Positions 46,291-58,311 of a stretch of DNA of 64,000 bases are shown in pieces. Below the pieces are notes generated by a model that saw nothing but the letters and a program-made list of their open reading frames with translations, made no database searches and was not told where the DNA came from. Source of the stretch: Monomorium pharaonis (Eukaryota > Arthropoda > Insecta > Hymenoptera > Formicidae). Location of the stretch: NCBI RefSeq assembly GCF_013373865.1, contig NC_050473.1, positions 13,892,283 to 13,956,282 of the forward strand, given 5' to 3'. Each line of letters starts with the position of its first letter. Position 1 is the stretch's first letter. A program made the translations under genes and the position numbers.

Positions 46291-49203
46291 ACTCACCGGC
46301 GAGTGTGACAAAGGAGGGTTAGGAGAAAGGGGTTGTTCGCGAGCGCGCGAAAGGGAGACGTAGGTGGTTGTCGGCGCCGGGGAGACGGGTCACTTTTTCT
46401 ATCTACCGTGAACAATCTTTCGCCCCCCTCCCCCTCTCCATTCCATTTACCTGCCATTTTTCTGGCGTACCTTGCCTCGAGTGCGCCCGTAAATTTACTG
46501 GCTGGACGGACGGCTGCCTGGCGTCGCAGATTCTTCTTTTCACGATTCTTTCCGACGCGAGACACGCGCCCGATGTACATCGGCGATGTCTACAAGTTTA
46601 TACGCGCATAGAGATTTCTTTCTCGTAAACAGACCAGATAAAAAAAAAATACGTTACATGCTCGGCGAGCGGGCATGTATATTATCAACGAATCCTGTCA
46701 TCTTATCGGCAATCTCTTTTATTCCGGTGGGAATATTTTGATATATTTATTTCTTTTGATTTTACTAACTAAATATTGACCCGGAGCAAAGATAGAATTA
46801 ATTAAAATCTCTCCGCATAGGGGAGGACGTGAAATGCGGGTGAAACGTAGCGCTGCGGGATATTGTAGAAATTTCACATCTGGTTCGTATCCGATAGTCG
46901 ATTCCGAGGTTCCCTTTTTTTTTCTTCTTGCTTTTCCTTGCATTCATTTAATCGCGCGCGCGCATCTAAATTTACGTTGATTGTCGATACGAATCAACGC
47001 GAATGGAATTATCGGACTTCCATCATGCGTAAAGTTTATGAATTTCGAACTCGCAATTCGAATATTCGCATATCAATGTTACCTTTTCACTCGATACTCG
47101 ACGTCACCGTCGTCGCTTCCGTGGGAGATCCGACGTTTTTGCATTCTCCGCTAATAGTGCCGTTTGCCGGAGTTTTTTAACGCATTTAGCGTCGCGTCGT
47201 TTAATCCGAACGGCAAATTGGAGGGGGGAGGGAAGGATATCGACGGGCGACGTTTTGTACGAGATTACGGTAAGGCGCTGATTTATGCATTAAAGAAAAC
47301 GCTGGCGACTCGAGTGGCGCATAAATTTTCAGGGACTTGGTTGTTAATCTCGGTTTACTCGTTAATCCGACATTACGAGCGTCTAGATTCAAGTCAGAGA
47401 AGCGTACGCGTGGATCGCGCTGCTCGCGATACGAAGAGACGCGGACGCGAGATGAACGTGGACACGGGGTGTAAAATGCGCAAAGTGACTTGAACCCTTT
47501 CTCCCTTTCCCTTCCTCCCCTTGACCCGTGAACATGGTCCTACGGACGCGACTCGCACATCCTTCTGTCTCCGCCATTTTTCTCCTGCGGGATCTCTGCC
47601 TTGCAGAGAGCGCTTGAGAGAAAAGGAAGAGAACAACGCTGATGGGAAAGGGGAGGAAAAAAAAGGAGCGAGAGAGAGATTGGAGCGGATGAGGGAAACG
47701 GGAGGCGCGAGGAGACTCTTAGCCCCTTTGGACGTACGCCTGGCACGTGTCCTAGTGGCACGTGACAGCAGCCACCTGGGGAAATCCTGATGGTAAATGT
47801 TCTGAGAATATATAGTATACGGGTAGTTACCTCGCGACCTATCTTATCTTTCCTCTCTCATCTGCTCTCACGACTCTTTATTTCCGTACAGACTGAATCA
47901 ATGCAAGTGGACGAGACGTCCGCTCTGTGCACGTGAATCGCGGGGGAGGGGGCATCGCGATCGGATTAATTAGATGATCAGCGGGATTTCGATTACCAAT
48001 CAGAATGGAATCCTCGAACAAAGTTCTTTGACGAACATTAATTGGCAGCATTGTATGTGGGCGCTCTTCGATCTTCAAACTCCTACAATTATTCTGATTT
48101 CACATACCTCGTAATACTTTGAAAAATAAGTTTTATAGAGAAATAATACATCGATTAATATACTCTCTTTTCTACTTTTACTCATAGATAAAAGTAACTA
48201 CGAAATAGGAAAGTTAACAAAAATGTGACAGACATTTGAGTAGTGATATCCTTGTGTGAGGAATTTCTTTTGGGGATCTAATACTTGCGATTAGTAGTTT
48301 CTGAAGTTCCTACCATTCTGCGGATTGTCGTACATCTCTCGATAGGAGATTGCGATGTGAAACGAGGGTGCCGATATGAAACGGGAATTTCGTCATGTAG
48401 CTGCCGGATGTTACGAAGCGTCGTTAAAGAGTTTCAAAGCCTCATCCGTTCTATTCTCTCCCTTGCGCGTATAGTAGCTTCGCCCCCAGCGACTCTTTTT
48501 ACACCTTTTATTATTTCTCGCACCATTTCGAAGCATTAATCCCGCCAGCGGCTTCCGGATCAAGAGCCAGTGGGGTGCAAGAAAAAGGAAGCTTTAGATC
48601 TGGCCGTCGCTTATTACGCTGCAAAAACTTTTCTCATTTCGACTCCTCCGCCCGAGAATGTGAAATGTATCGCGACGTATGTCCGACCGAGCTGGATAAA
48701 CACGGAACGCACGCGGAACACCCGCGGGATACACAATCGCGACACACTTTCGAACATTCGCTATTTTACTCACCGTAACGATAAAATAACAAAAGGGGTT
48801 TATTGCGATTCGCGTACGTGCTCTCGTGGGTCTCACCGTCTTATTATTATTCCCTTGCAAAGCCATCCGCTGCTGCATGAAGGTCATTCGGACGTATTGT
48901 CCTATCGTGCACGATAACGTTTACGTACGCGGTCGACCATGATGTCCGGGGGATCCAACGATATCCACGCTTACGTAAGTTTCGATTATCTCATATCGCA
49001 TTGGGAATTAATCGCGTTCTCGCACAGTTGACCGGCGACGTTAAGCTGCGCGGGCGAATGATAAGCCAAGCGGGCACGCTTGCGCGGACAATGGCTCACG
49101 AATGTCAGGAGAAAGAGAGAGAGAGAGCTACGTCGGAGTAACGAGTAAAGAAAGTAATCGACGAAGAGCTCGTGACGGTGGGCGAGAGACGAAGGGGAGG
49201 GAA
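46291..49203. other. CpG-rich mosaic, no gene supported
   Basis: On the minus strand an ATG-started, Arg-rich frame of about 95 codons runs from 46580 to the donor CGCCG|gtgagt at about 46298. It overlaps two open plus frames, so it was not called. 48090-48250 is AT-rich. Confidence 0.45.
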
Positions 49204-49226
49204 AGAGAGAGAGAGAGAGAGAGAGA
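49204..49226 (+). repeat. (GA)n microsatellite
   Basis: Eleven GA units. Confidence 0.92.
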
Positions 49227-50680
49227 TAGAGACGGAAATACGACGGGATTTCGCGCGGAATGAACTCCGAATTATGCGTCAGACAAATGCGCGGCCATGA
49301 AAACTAAAGTTTACTTTAAGCTTTGAGCCGGCGTTACACTTTCCGCCACTTACCACCCGGCCCCGTAATTTAAACTGTGCGCGAGGGTGGCGGCGGCGAC
49401 GTAGCACCGGGCACAGCGGGGTCGGGGATGATGGTCGTAGCCGCTCGCAGCTGTGCCCCGGAGCTACCTTTCTGGCGGCGCACGTACTTCTTCCACAAGA
49501 GATACACCTACCTAGACCGCCCTACACCGTCGTGTCCGTATACTATCTCGCCATATCTCGGCGCACCTGCATTAACCGGCGAACCCGCAAGGGAGAGGAA
49601 ACTCCGGGAAAGGCGTTTTCCTCGCCTTGCTTGCGGTCGAGAATTGCCGAGGCGGCCGAAGCCAGCCGCGGCGATTGGTCAAACTTACCGGAAGTGGGAA
49701 CGCGCGCGGACGAGCCCGTTACACTATATATCCCTGACCGCATCGCGGGCTGATCGCTAAAACCAACTACCGCTCTAAACCGCCACGGCTACGTGAGGGA
49801 GTTTCTGCAACTCGGTTTTGAGGACAGCTCGCACGATCGCGTTACGTGTCCGGACTCGTGTTTGCGACGAATAGATACAGATAACATCTGTCGTCCGTTC
49901 CTGCGGAAAGCAATCACAATCGTGCCCGCGAGCAATCTGTTCCCCGTTCGTGTCCTAATCTGTTTTTCATCGCGGCCTTTTAATCGGTTTTAGCGAAGCG
50001 AGATCGAACGCTCGGCTATCGTTACGACGTATCCTACGAGAATAATTCAACGAGAATAAGATTGTTGATACCGGGGCGTAAACAGACGAATCGGTAGCGC
50101 GAAAGTACAAGTGCGTGAGATTAATTAAAAGATTAATAAGATTGATATTATGTTAATTTGATCTAGAGATCAAAAGTTGCAGTTTAACATTTTTTACATC
50201 GCGGTTATCGAGAGCTACGTGTCCGAGAAAGAGCCAATCGTCATTCTAAACCGTCGTTTCTCGATCAAACCTAAGCAGGGAGGTCCTCACTTCCCTCGAA
50301 GTCATATTCAGTCGGGAGCCAACGATCCTAATATCTGAGAATCTTGTGTCAACGTGACCCAAATACGCGGAGCTGCGAATGGGCCATTTCGGCGTTCCTG
50401 CGCAGACGTCGGAATTGTCGGCATACCGTGTCTACCGGGCCGGGAAGGGCGGATACGAGAAACCGTGTGCTGTTAACGTTGCTGTAATACAAGTCGCCAA
50501 TTATGCTGGTGTCGCTGCTGACGAGTAACGTGCCACCATCAGGAAATATCTCACGCGGGCGTGTCAAAGAAAATGACGTTCGAGCATTCGTCAACATCGC
50601 GCTGCGATGAACTCATTGTTCCGTCGAAATAGAAAGGCTTCGCAACTCTCACATAATTATCATGAGCACTGGGATATTTG
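49227..50680. other. CpG-island-like block at 49.3-49.8 kb
   Basis: All three plus frames are largely open between 49380 and 49750 because stops are rare at this GC content. A TATATA at about 49725 has no frame after it. 50100-50600 is unremarkable. Confidence 0.45.
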
Positions 50681-50697
50681 TTTTTTTTTTTTTTTTT
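50681..50697 (+). repeat. T17 homopolymer
   Basis: Seventeen consecutive T; on the minus strand it would be an A17 run. Confidence 0.9.
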
Positions 50698-50879
50698 AGA
50701 GTTGCGAACGGTGGTGATCATATCGTAATTATTATCTACGTGGTAATTAGTTGCTTTGCTGCCTACAAGGAGATGAGATTTTGTTAGATCTACACGTGTA
50801 CAAGAACACAAATAATAATTGTTACGGATTGCCCGGTTATTAATATCAGAATGGCCGACCGACACGCGAGCTTGATTTT

Positions 50880-51330
50880 TTGGAAAGATTCGCTAATGCC
50901 GCTCCCATGGCAGCCGTGCACTTTGTTTCATTAATCATCCATTACACGAACTTACGTAATATGAAACTGTCTTATCGGCCCTTAATCGATACCCGTCAGT
51001 TTTAACCTGAATTTACTTTTGACATTGGTTAATGGATGTTGCATTCCGTCGCACGCGACAAAACATTAATTAATGCCAATTAAGCTGCGGGATATTTACT
51101 GCTGGTCATTGTGCACTTTATCTTATCTTCTGTGTACCTGCTGTGCGGAATTACAACATTGAATTTATCTAAACAATCATTCCATTCGCTATTTCATTTA
51201 TTCGTGATTGCACTTTTGTCAAATTGAATAATAATTGCTTAATTGATATTAAGTAGCAAAAATAACGCTAATTAATGTAAATGAGTTCTAGCAATAGTCA
51301 TTTAAAGCCATCGATTTAATGCCAAAATTG
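50880..51330. promoter_or_regulatory. Cluster of ATTA/TAAT cores, possible enhancer
   Basis: Within 450 bases lie CATTAATCATCCATTA, GGTTAATGG, ACATTAATTAATGCC, CCAATTAAGC, GCTTAATTGATATTAAG and GCTAATTAATGTAAATGAG, with CTTATC (GATA) motifs between. No long frame is open. The function is inferred from motif density alone. Confidence 0.25.
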
Positions 51331-54300
51331 ACATTCGTTCAACTTTAACGGCTTCTGAGTTTCCTGTATCAAACTCGGGATCATAGATCAAAAAGAAGCG
51401 GGATTGGCAATTCGCGTGACTTGCCAAGCATCCTTACAATTACGTTTACGGTATAAGCCTGAGGCGCGATGTCACGATAAAGGCGCGAGTATAACCGAGC
51501 GGCTGAAGGGCTGGCTGATATTATTTAGAAATTTAAATGATAAAGTTAAATGACGTTCACCGCAAAAGAAATTTTCTGTCTCGCGGTAGTACGCTTCCTT
51601 TCGCTCGAAATTGATTGCCGTGGAAATACGATTTAACGCTATTACCGAGGCAGCTCCAAAAAAATTGCTTATTCTGCGGCAGTCATATCAACGTACGCGA
51701 TATCGAGCTGCGTTATTTTTGATACGCCCGTCAATAATCTCGTTACTCCAGCGTCATTAAATGTGGTAGAAAATGCTGTGTTTATCGAGTTTGCTTTTTC
51801 CTCCTAATATTGAAAAGCGTATAGCCGCATTATTTGCATATTTTCATATTATGTATTAGAATTGCAATTAGATATAAGGATTTATACATGAAAATAAAAA
51901 AGAAAATGTAAATGTAGACGGGCGGTGTAAAGACAAAAATTATGCAAATCGTGGATTTACTTGTAAAGACCCCTGTCACCACGGATCGCAAAATAACCAA
52001 CACGTACATATTACTGCAACATATTTTTATATTTTCTCCGTTTTTATCTATTTTTCCTTATTTTTTTTTATCATATGAAGAAATATTTCGCTGCTATTGT
52101 AGTATATGATTTTTACGCTGAATTCCCTTATTCTTCATAACATTGCTGGTCAGTGATTGCATACATGATGCCGCATCGCATATGACAGCTGGCAGATGAT
52201 ACGAAAGAGAGAGAGAGAGATCTGAAAATATCGAAAACAAGAATCGAACGTGAGGAGGATGGGGCTCCCACCCGCAGAAAGGACGGTATGAAAGCTAGCA
52301 AAAGAGGAAAAAGTCGACGATGACGGTAATATCTCTAGGATAATCCTTTGCTGAGGGATTGGGGTCAGGAATCTTTAATCTCGCACCGAAAAGAACTCGG
52401 CGCGCGGAACGCGCTGAAGAGCAAAGAGGAGGCTCTCGCAAAATCGAAACCGCCGAAGAATCGGGGAGCTGGCTCGCATATTTGCCGTAACGTGAATTTC
52501 TTGCGGAGCACGTAACGATCGGAATGTCTATCGGCGGCTCCTTTGCATACGCTTGCAAGTTCTGTGTAATATGCTTAAAATTAAATTAGTTTTTTAATAT
52601 TTATGTAGAGTGTTAATTAAAGTTTTTATATATCTATTGGCATGTAAATGTTGCGATAAAACTGCGAAACAGATAAATACTAATGAACAAATAAATGAAA
52701 GATTATCTTGACAATCTCGAACTAATAGAAAAATACGCCAATAAGAATGGCAATTCGCTCGCTCTCGCAGTGTACCGTGTAGAATTTCAAGTCGCAGTTA
52801 TCGCTCGATTAGCGCTGTTTTTATCGATAAATTATACCGGAATAACACTTCGAACAATGGAACGAGGTGCGGCGCTCTGCGGTGGTAATAACCTGCTAGC
52901 GCATCTCCGCGGTCACTGGAAAAACAAGAAAAGATGTTAAAAATGCAAAGAAGACAATAACTGGAACTAAAGGTCGGTGTCATAGAGACGAAAATGGAAA
53001 AGAGAGAAAGAGAGCGAAGAAGGAGCAAAGAAAGTCACAAAAAATGAGAAACGAAGTAGTAACGGCAAACGTAAAGTCAGCCGCGAGTTAGGTGTCTTTT
53101 CAGATCTCTATTCCGAACAAACTTTCATATTATCCGAAGTCAAAATCAAATAATAAAAGTGTGAAATTGAGAAAAGAGATCACCAAATTTAGCCGATCTG
53201 TTGTTCTTTTTTGTCAATGAGCATAAGTTAATCAGTCTTTTCTGGCGGATATACGATGAACGAATAAGGCCGCGGAAGAAATTGGACTTTAAATTAAAAA
53301 CTTTCTTATTGATTCACTTCCACTCGCTTGGGCTTACTTCACTAATCCACCTGGTCGCCAGGAAGCAGTTACTCTTATGATCAAGCGCTGTACTTTCCGC
53401 GGGGCGTGAAGTTTTAACTCTAATCCGATTCATCTTCCGGCTTTATCGAGCCGGCGTTGCTATAATCTGGTACTTAAGATGGAACCTATTTAATCGTTAT
53501 ATGTATTGCCAATCTCATACTTCTTTTCTTTTGGTGATAACCGTATATTAAAAGCAATAAACTATATTTAGAGAGGGAGAGAAAGAAAGATAGAAAACGA
53601 AATAATTTTTGTATGTTTTAATTAGCCTTGGCAATTAGACAAAATCATTATATAGGTAATGGAAAGGATTTGCGTGTTTATATGAATTTAATTTTGATTA
53701 AAATATTAAAAATAGAAATATTAACAAATAATTAAGTAGAATGGCGCGATATCCGATCAGAAACGATTCATATTGTATTTCTGTATCACACAGAAAAATA
53801 CCCGCTATCATTAATCGTGATATACTGGTATAACGCCGCGGTGACCAATTAAACGTTTATCTGTTCTTCTTTCCGCCACGTCCGATAATAGTGCAACGTA
53901 AAACCTGCCAGCCCGACGCCATTCGTTCGTACAAATCGATCCCAAATGACCGCCCGTCGCACTTTTTCACAAACATTTTTCGTCGTCGACCGGTGTGCGC
54001 GGCAGATATGTAGACGACGGCGTACTTCATGTCGGCCGCTTTTGTCTCGTATTCGCGCTAAAGTGGATTATGCACGGAAGAAATAGCGTCAATGTTATAC
54101 CCAGCCGCCGCGCGTACGTGTGACGGCGGTGCTCGCGACATTCATTTAACCGCATTTCTGCGGGACCGACTAAGTGTCGTGCTTTCGTTACTGCGTGCCT
54201 TGTTTACAATGAACGTGGCAATCGCTTTTGCCGTCATGCGCCCGTCCGACCGTTAGCTGGACGGCAATGCGATACGATATTATAGGCCCAAGAGCGGCGC

Positions 54301-56384
54301 ACGTCCATTTTGCCAGGTATAAGTAGAACGAGCGTGCGGTTGATGCGACACGGAGGGCTATTTACTTCGCTTCTTGAGCAGAAGCGAGAATTTAAATCCG
54401 ACGTATTATTCCGATCGACTTCAACAGAATATTCGCGAGAGATTATAGCCGTGGAAAGTGCTCTTTGAAGATGTCAACTCGAATAATGTCAAAGTCAATT
54501 ACGATTATTAGTTAAGTCTCAATTATAAACATTGATTTAAGAGGCAAATTTTATACTGAGAGACTTTCAAAATCGTTTAAGCTTATCTTCTTTTCTATTT
54601 TCTCAGCGCGCGAAAGTTCGGTCCGCGATTTAGAGAGAATTAATAATTATATCTCGGTATATCTTTGTTGAGCGGAGAAAAATTCAATCGAGCGGATCGA
54701 GCCGCGTTCTATCAATCTATCGCAATCCCGGCGATGGAGATGAGGTAACTTTCACGATTTCCGAATTGATAGGAACATAGGAAAATCGTGCCTCGCGCCC
54801 GTTCCAATTCGCACGCCCGCCGCGTGCGTTTAATCAAAAGGCACGTGCACCCATCGTCGGCCTGTGTTGCCCGTCTCTTAATTGCAATCAGATTTTACCC
54901 AGATTGATCTGTGACAGGGTTTCACGCGATTCGGCCGACCGTTCCGGACGAATCGTTTTATCCATTAAACCACTAGCGGGAGGTAGCTAGGCGGGAGGAG
55001 AGGGAGATATTTCGTTCGAAGCTGTCACAAAACACGTCACGAACGAACGTCGCTGACATTCGTTCCTCATTTTGAACGTTCACTAAAGGTTTAGCTTAAT
55101 TAGCTCTTTGCATTTTCTCTCATATACCTGTTTCAGATACGTTATGAAATTATTAACTTTATTCGGTCTAAAACTGAGAGCAATAACTTGAATTTTTCAA
55201 CATGTGTGTTGCATAGTTAAAAATTTTGCACTAAGTTATTGTACACAGTGTGAGCTTGCTTTGTGAAGGCAAAATATTTAATACAATTATAATTTAATTT
55301 AGAGATGATGTAACATAATGTGAGTAGCTTTTTTCTTTCTCTCTTTTTGTTTCTCTCTTTCTTTCTCTTTCCGTTTTGCGCGTACAAATTTGCGATGTTT
55401 TTAAAGAATAATGACCATTCTTCTCGCAGAGCGGGCATGATCACCACAATATCGTGTTTTAGCTAGGGCGTAGTGTTCGCGAAGGTACTAGTAAAGGTTA
55501 AAATGCAAACGCGCGTGAAACGCGCGACTGGCTGTGCAACAACATAGGCAAATAAAAATGTCGACGCGGCGAGACTTTATTGCTGGCATAGCCGAGTCGC
55601 TTCGAAGCTCGTTTAGCCAATTCGGCGTTAATCTGTCTACGTGATGCGATTCTGCCGTGATGCAGCGTCGTGCAGCTGAACGTCAACCTGCTCAGGACGT
55701 CGCATACTGCGATACTTTTTTATGAGGCTGCAATTTTATGTGGCTTATACAAATAGGCGCTTCTTTCTCGGCTATTTTATTTCGACAAATGCGTTTGCGT
55801 TACTTATGTACTTTGTAACCTGTTCACGGAGAATTATTGTATTTCGACACGAGGCAACATTAACAATCGACGTCAACATTTATTATGCTGTATTCTTGCT
55901 GGGATTTTTTCTCACGAAAATACACTGTTTGCGTGATCTACGTAAATTTTGTTGAATTTAAGCCTGATGGATCTTTCAAATTTTGTTGAACTTTTACTGA
56001 ACGTGAGCATGGCACTTTTTATTTCGCAACTTACCGCGGGCGATATTAATCAGCTCACACGGTCTTTTAATTAATTCTGATTGATTAGTTTCTCTGCCTT
56101 TTTCTATTTGTTGTATTATTTTTTTACACATTATGTTTACTTGGTAAACAAATTCTTCTTTTGCCAAACATTATCGTATTATTTTTGTGGCGTATTGTAA
56201 CTTGGGAAATTGGTACACATGTACTCACATACGTGTGGTAAATTACAGACATCGTTTGGCTTCCCGTTTACAATCTTTGGGGATTGAAAGAAGTTGTATT
56301 TTATTTTTCATCCATCAAATAAATTCCGTCGGACACGGAAGCGTGCTACCTCTAAACTTTTATACGCGGTGATTTGGCCGCTAG
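51331..56384. other. No gene supported
   Basis: 51.7-52.1 kb, 52.6-53.2 kb and 55.1-56.3 kb are AT-rich. 53.8-55.0 kb is CpG-richer with GTATAAGTA at about 54318 but no frame after it. 55330-55372 is pyrimidine-rich. Confidence 0.5.
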
Positions 56385-56592
56385 AAAATTAGTATGCTTC
56401 GACGACACACGGCTTGAGACGATTAAGCTCGAGGACGCGTCGCCGCGGACCTCGTTTATCGCACGAGACACGCGATACTTCGCGTATCACGGGACCGCAC
56501 GTAACACGATGACAGACAGGACTATCGTTGCACTCGGCGATAAGACGATTTCGCTTCGCTCTCGTTACTCGCAGCAAAAAGGGACGTGGTTG
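56385..56592 (+). CDS. Candidate internal exon, 69 residues, unknown
   Basis: TCTAAAC at about 56351-56357 could be a branch point for the CTAG acceptor ending at 56384. The donor is TTG|gtaagacg. The 208 bases between are open in the frame that starts with one base of a split codon, giving exactly 69 codons. The peptide begins KLVCFDDTRLETIKLEDASP and ends SLRSRYSQQKGTWL. It is polar and charged, with no membrane segment. Third positions are rich in C and G, but this also follows from the CpG-dense DNA. The frame stays open past the donor to about 56805, and part of the minus strand is open too. No family is recognised. Confidence 0.2.
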
Positions 56593-56870
56593 GTAAGACG
56601 TTCGGCACATCAGACAACTCTAAAGTACGTTACGTACGGTTCTGATATCGTGGTTTATGCCTCTGATAAAGGCGACCGTACGATAGATTATGGGATGCAT
56701 TCGGTCGGACGTATTGCTCATGCTTGCACATGCAAAATCCGGGAATCGTATATCTTGAATAGATATTCGCTAGGTGACCTAGACAATCTGATAATTTTCT
56801 TTTAATACAAAAAAGATAAAAGAAAATGGGGAAGATATTGTCTTTTATTAATTAATTTTTTTATATTAGG

Positions 56871-56903
56871 GAGAGAGAGAGAGAGAGAGCGAGAGCGAGA
56901 AAG
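56871..56903 (+). repeat. (GA)n / GAGC microsatellite
   Basis: About ten GA units, then GC-interrupted GAGAGC. Confidence 0.9.
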
Positions 56904-58107
56904 TGTATTTCTACACCTGCATTCACGTATAAACGAGGAGTAAGGGGATGCGTATGTTACAGTTATCGGAACGGGCTACCGTGAGATAAAACGTTTTGGT
57001 TTACAGTTTAGCGTTTCACGTTGCGGTCGCTCGCGAGCTCGCTGGCTCGCTTCGAGATGTTGCGAAATTATTTGCCGCCGGGCACGTCACAAAGCCCGCG
57101 TTGCTGCGAACGAAGTAACGCGCCACCGAAATTCTCACTGTACTGCGGCTATTTCGAAATCGACGAACACACGTGTGTATCGATGACGAATTCTTTACAT
57201 TATTCGAAATCAATTCTCTTTCAGCAAAAATGTCCATTTTCGCGTGCCTTTTATACCGCTGGATAAAATTTGTCGACTCGTAAACCAGAAATCAATTTTC
57301 CTGCGATTTTATTTCGCTTTATGCGTTTAATTACACGTGCAACATTACTCTCTTGCACTAGACGAGTAATGTCACGCGTTACAATACGAACTTTTGATGG
57401 GAACGTGCGTAAACTTGAACGCAGTATCCAACAATGAAGTGTAATATGAAATCGTTGCTCGTGCACCATGACGCGTTCGCATATTGGATCCCTTCGGCTT
57501 TCGTAGGATTACGTTATGGGTTCGATAATGTCCATAATGCCTCTCGATAGCCTCGATGCTGGTCATTTCATCAGTATCCTTCTGCCCTGCCTTTATCCGT
57601 CTTGGGCAGGTAATCTACGATGTAGCTCCTTGAGAAACGCTTCTGACCTTTCAGACGGGTCACCGTATCGTAATAAGTCCTCACGATTTATACGTCCTCT
57701 CGGTATATAACAAAGACACCGTACTCGACAAATAAAATAATTTATCCGTCCTCGTCGGCCTTGCTTTAGCCCCTTTCGCGTATCCTAAATTACACGATAA
57801 TGCACAGGGTCTTAAATTTTCTGCACGGCAGAAACATGGCTGAACAGTAAAAAGAAAGGAGTGCTGAAAAGGAGAGAGCGGGGAGGGAGAGAGAGAGAGA
57901 GAGTGAGAGAGTGACAAGAGAATGGTAGACGGAGAGCTAGAGAGAAAGAGGTGAAAGTTCGCGAAGGTAGTCGAGTCGGCTTGCAACTTGCAGGAATGGG
58001 ACATGAGAGATGGCGGAGAAGAAAACAACGAAGCAGCTACTCGTTGCCGCTGCGAACAGTATTTTGAAATCTAAAGCAATGGTCTAGTTATGTTACATCT
58101 TTTCCTC
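56904..58107. other. No gene supported; purine tract at 57881-57910
   Basis: The (GA)n-rich tract GGGAGGGAGAGAGAGAG at 57881-57910 lies in otherwise mixed sequence with short frames only. Confidence 0.5.
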
Positions 58108-58149
58108 TTTCCTTCCTTCCTTCCTTCCTTCTTTCCTTCCTTCCTTCCT
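58108..58149 (+). repeat. (CCTT)n microsatellite
   Basis: About nine TTCC units with one TTCT interruption; mirror-symmetric polypyrimidine. Confidence 0.92.
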
Positions 58150-58288
58150 CCAATTTTTTCTTCATACATTCATCGTCGTTGCGGGAGCTATGATAACCCT
58201 CGACATATGTACTTTACTATTCTGTATATTCTTCGGTAAACCGTACCTAATGGACGAGCTGTGTAAAACAACGATACAAGTATGTGAA

Positions 58289-58311
58289 TGTGTGTGTGTA
58301 TGTGTGTGTGT
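58289..58311 (+). repeat. (TG)n microsatellite
   Basis: About eleven TG units with one TA. Confidence 0.9.

Noticed and set aside
49377..49760. 127-codon plus frame with overlapping second frame
   Set aside because: All three plus frames are mostly open because of GC content, so no frame is favoured.
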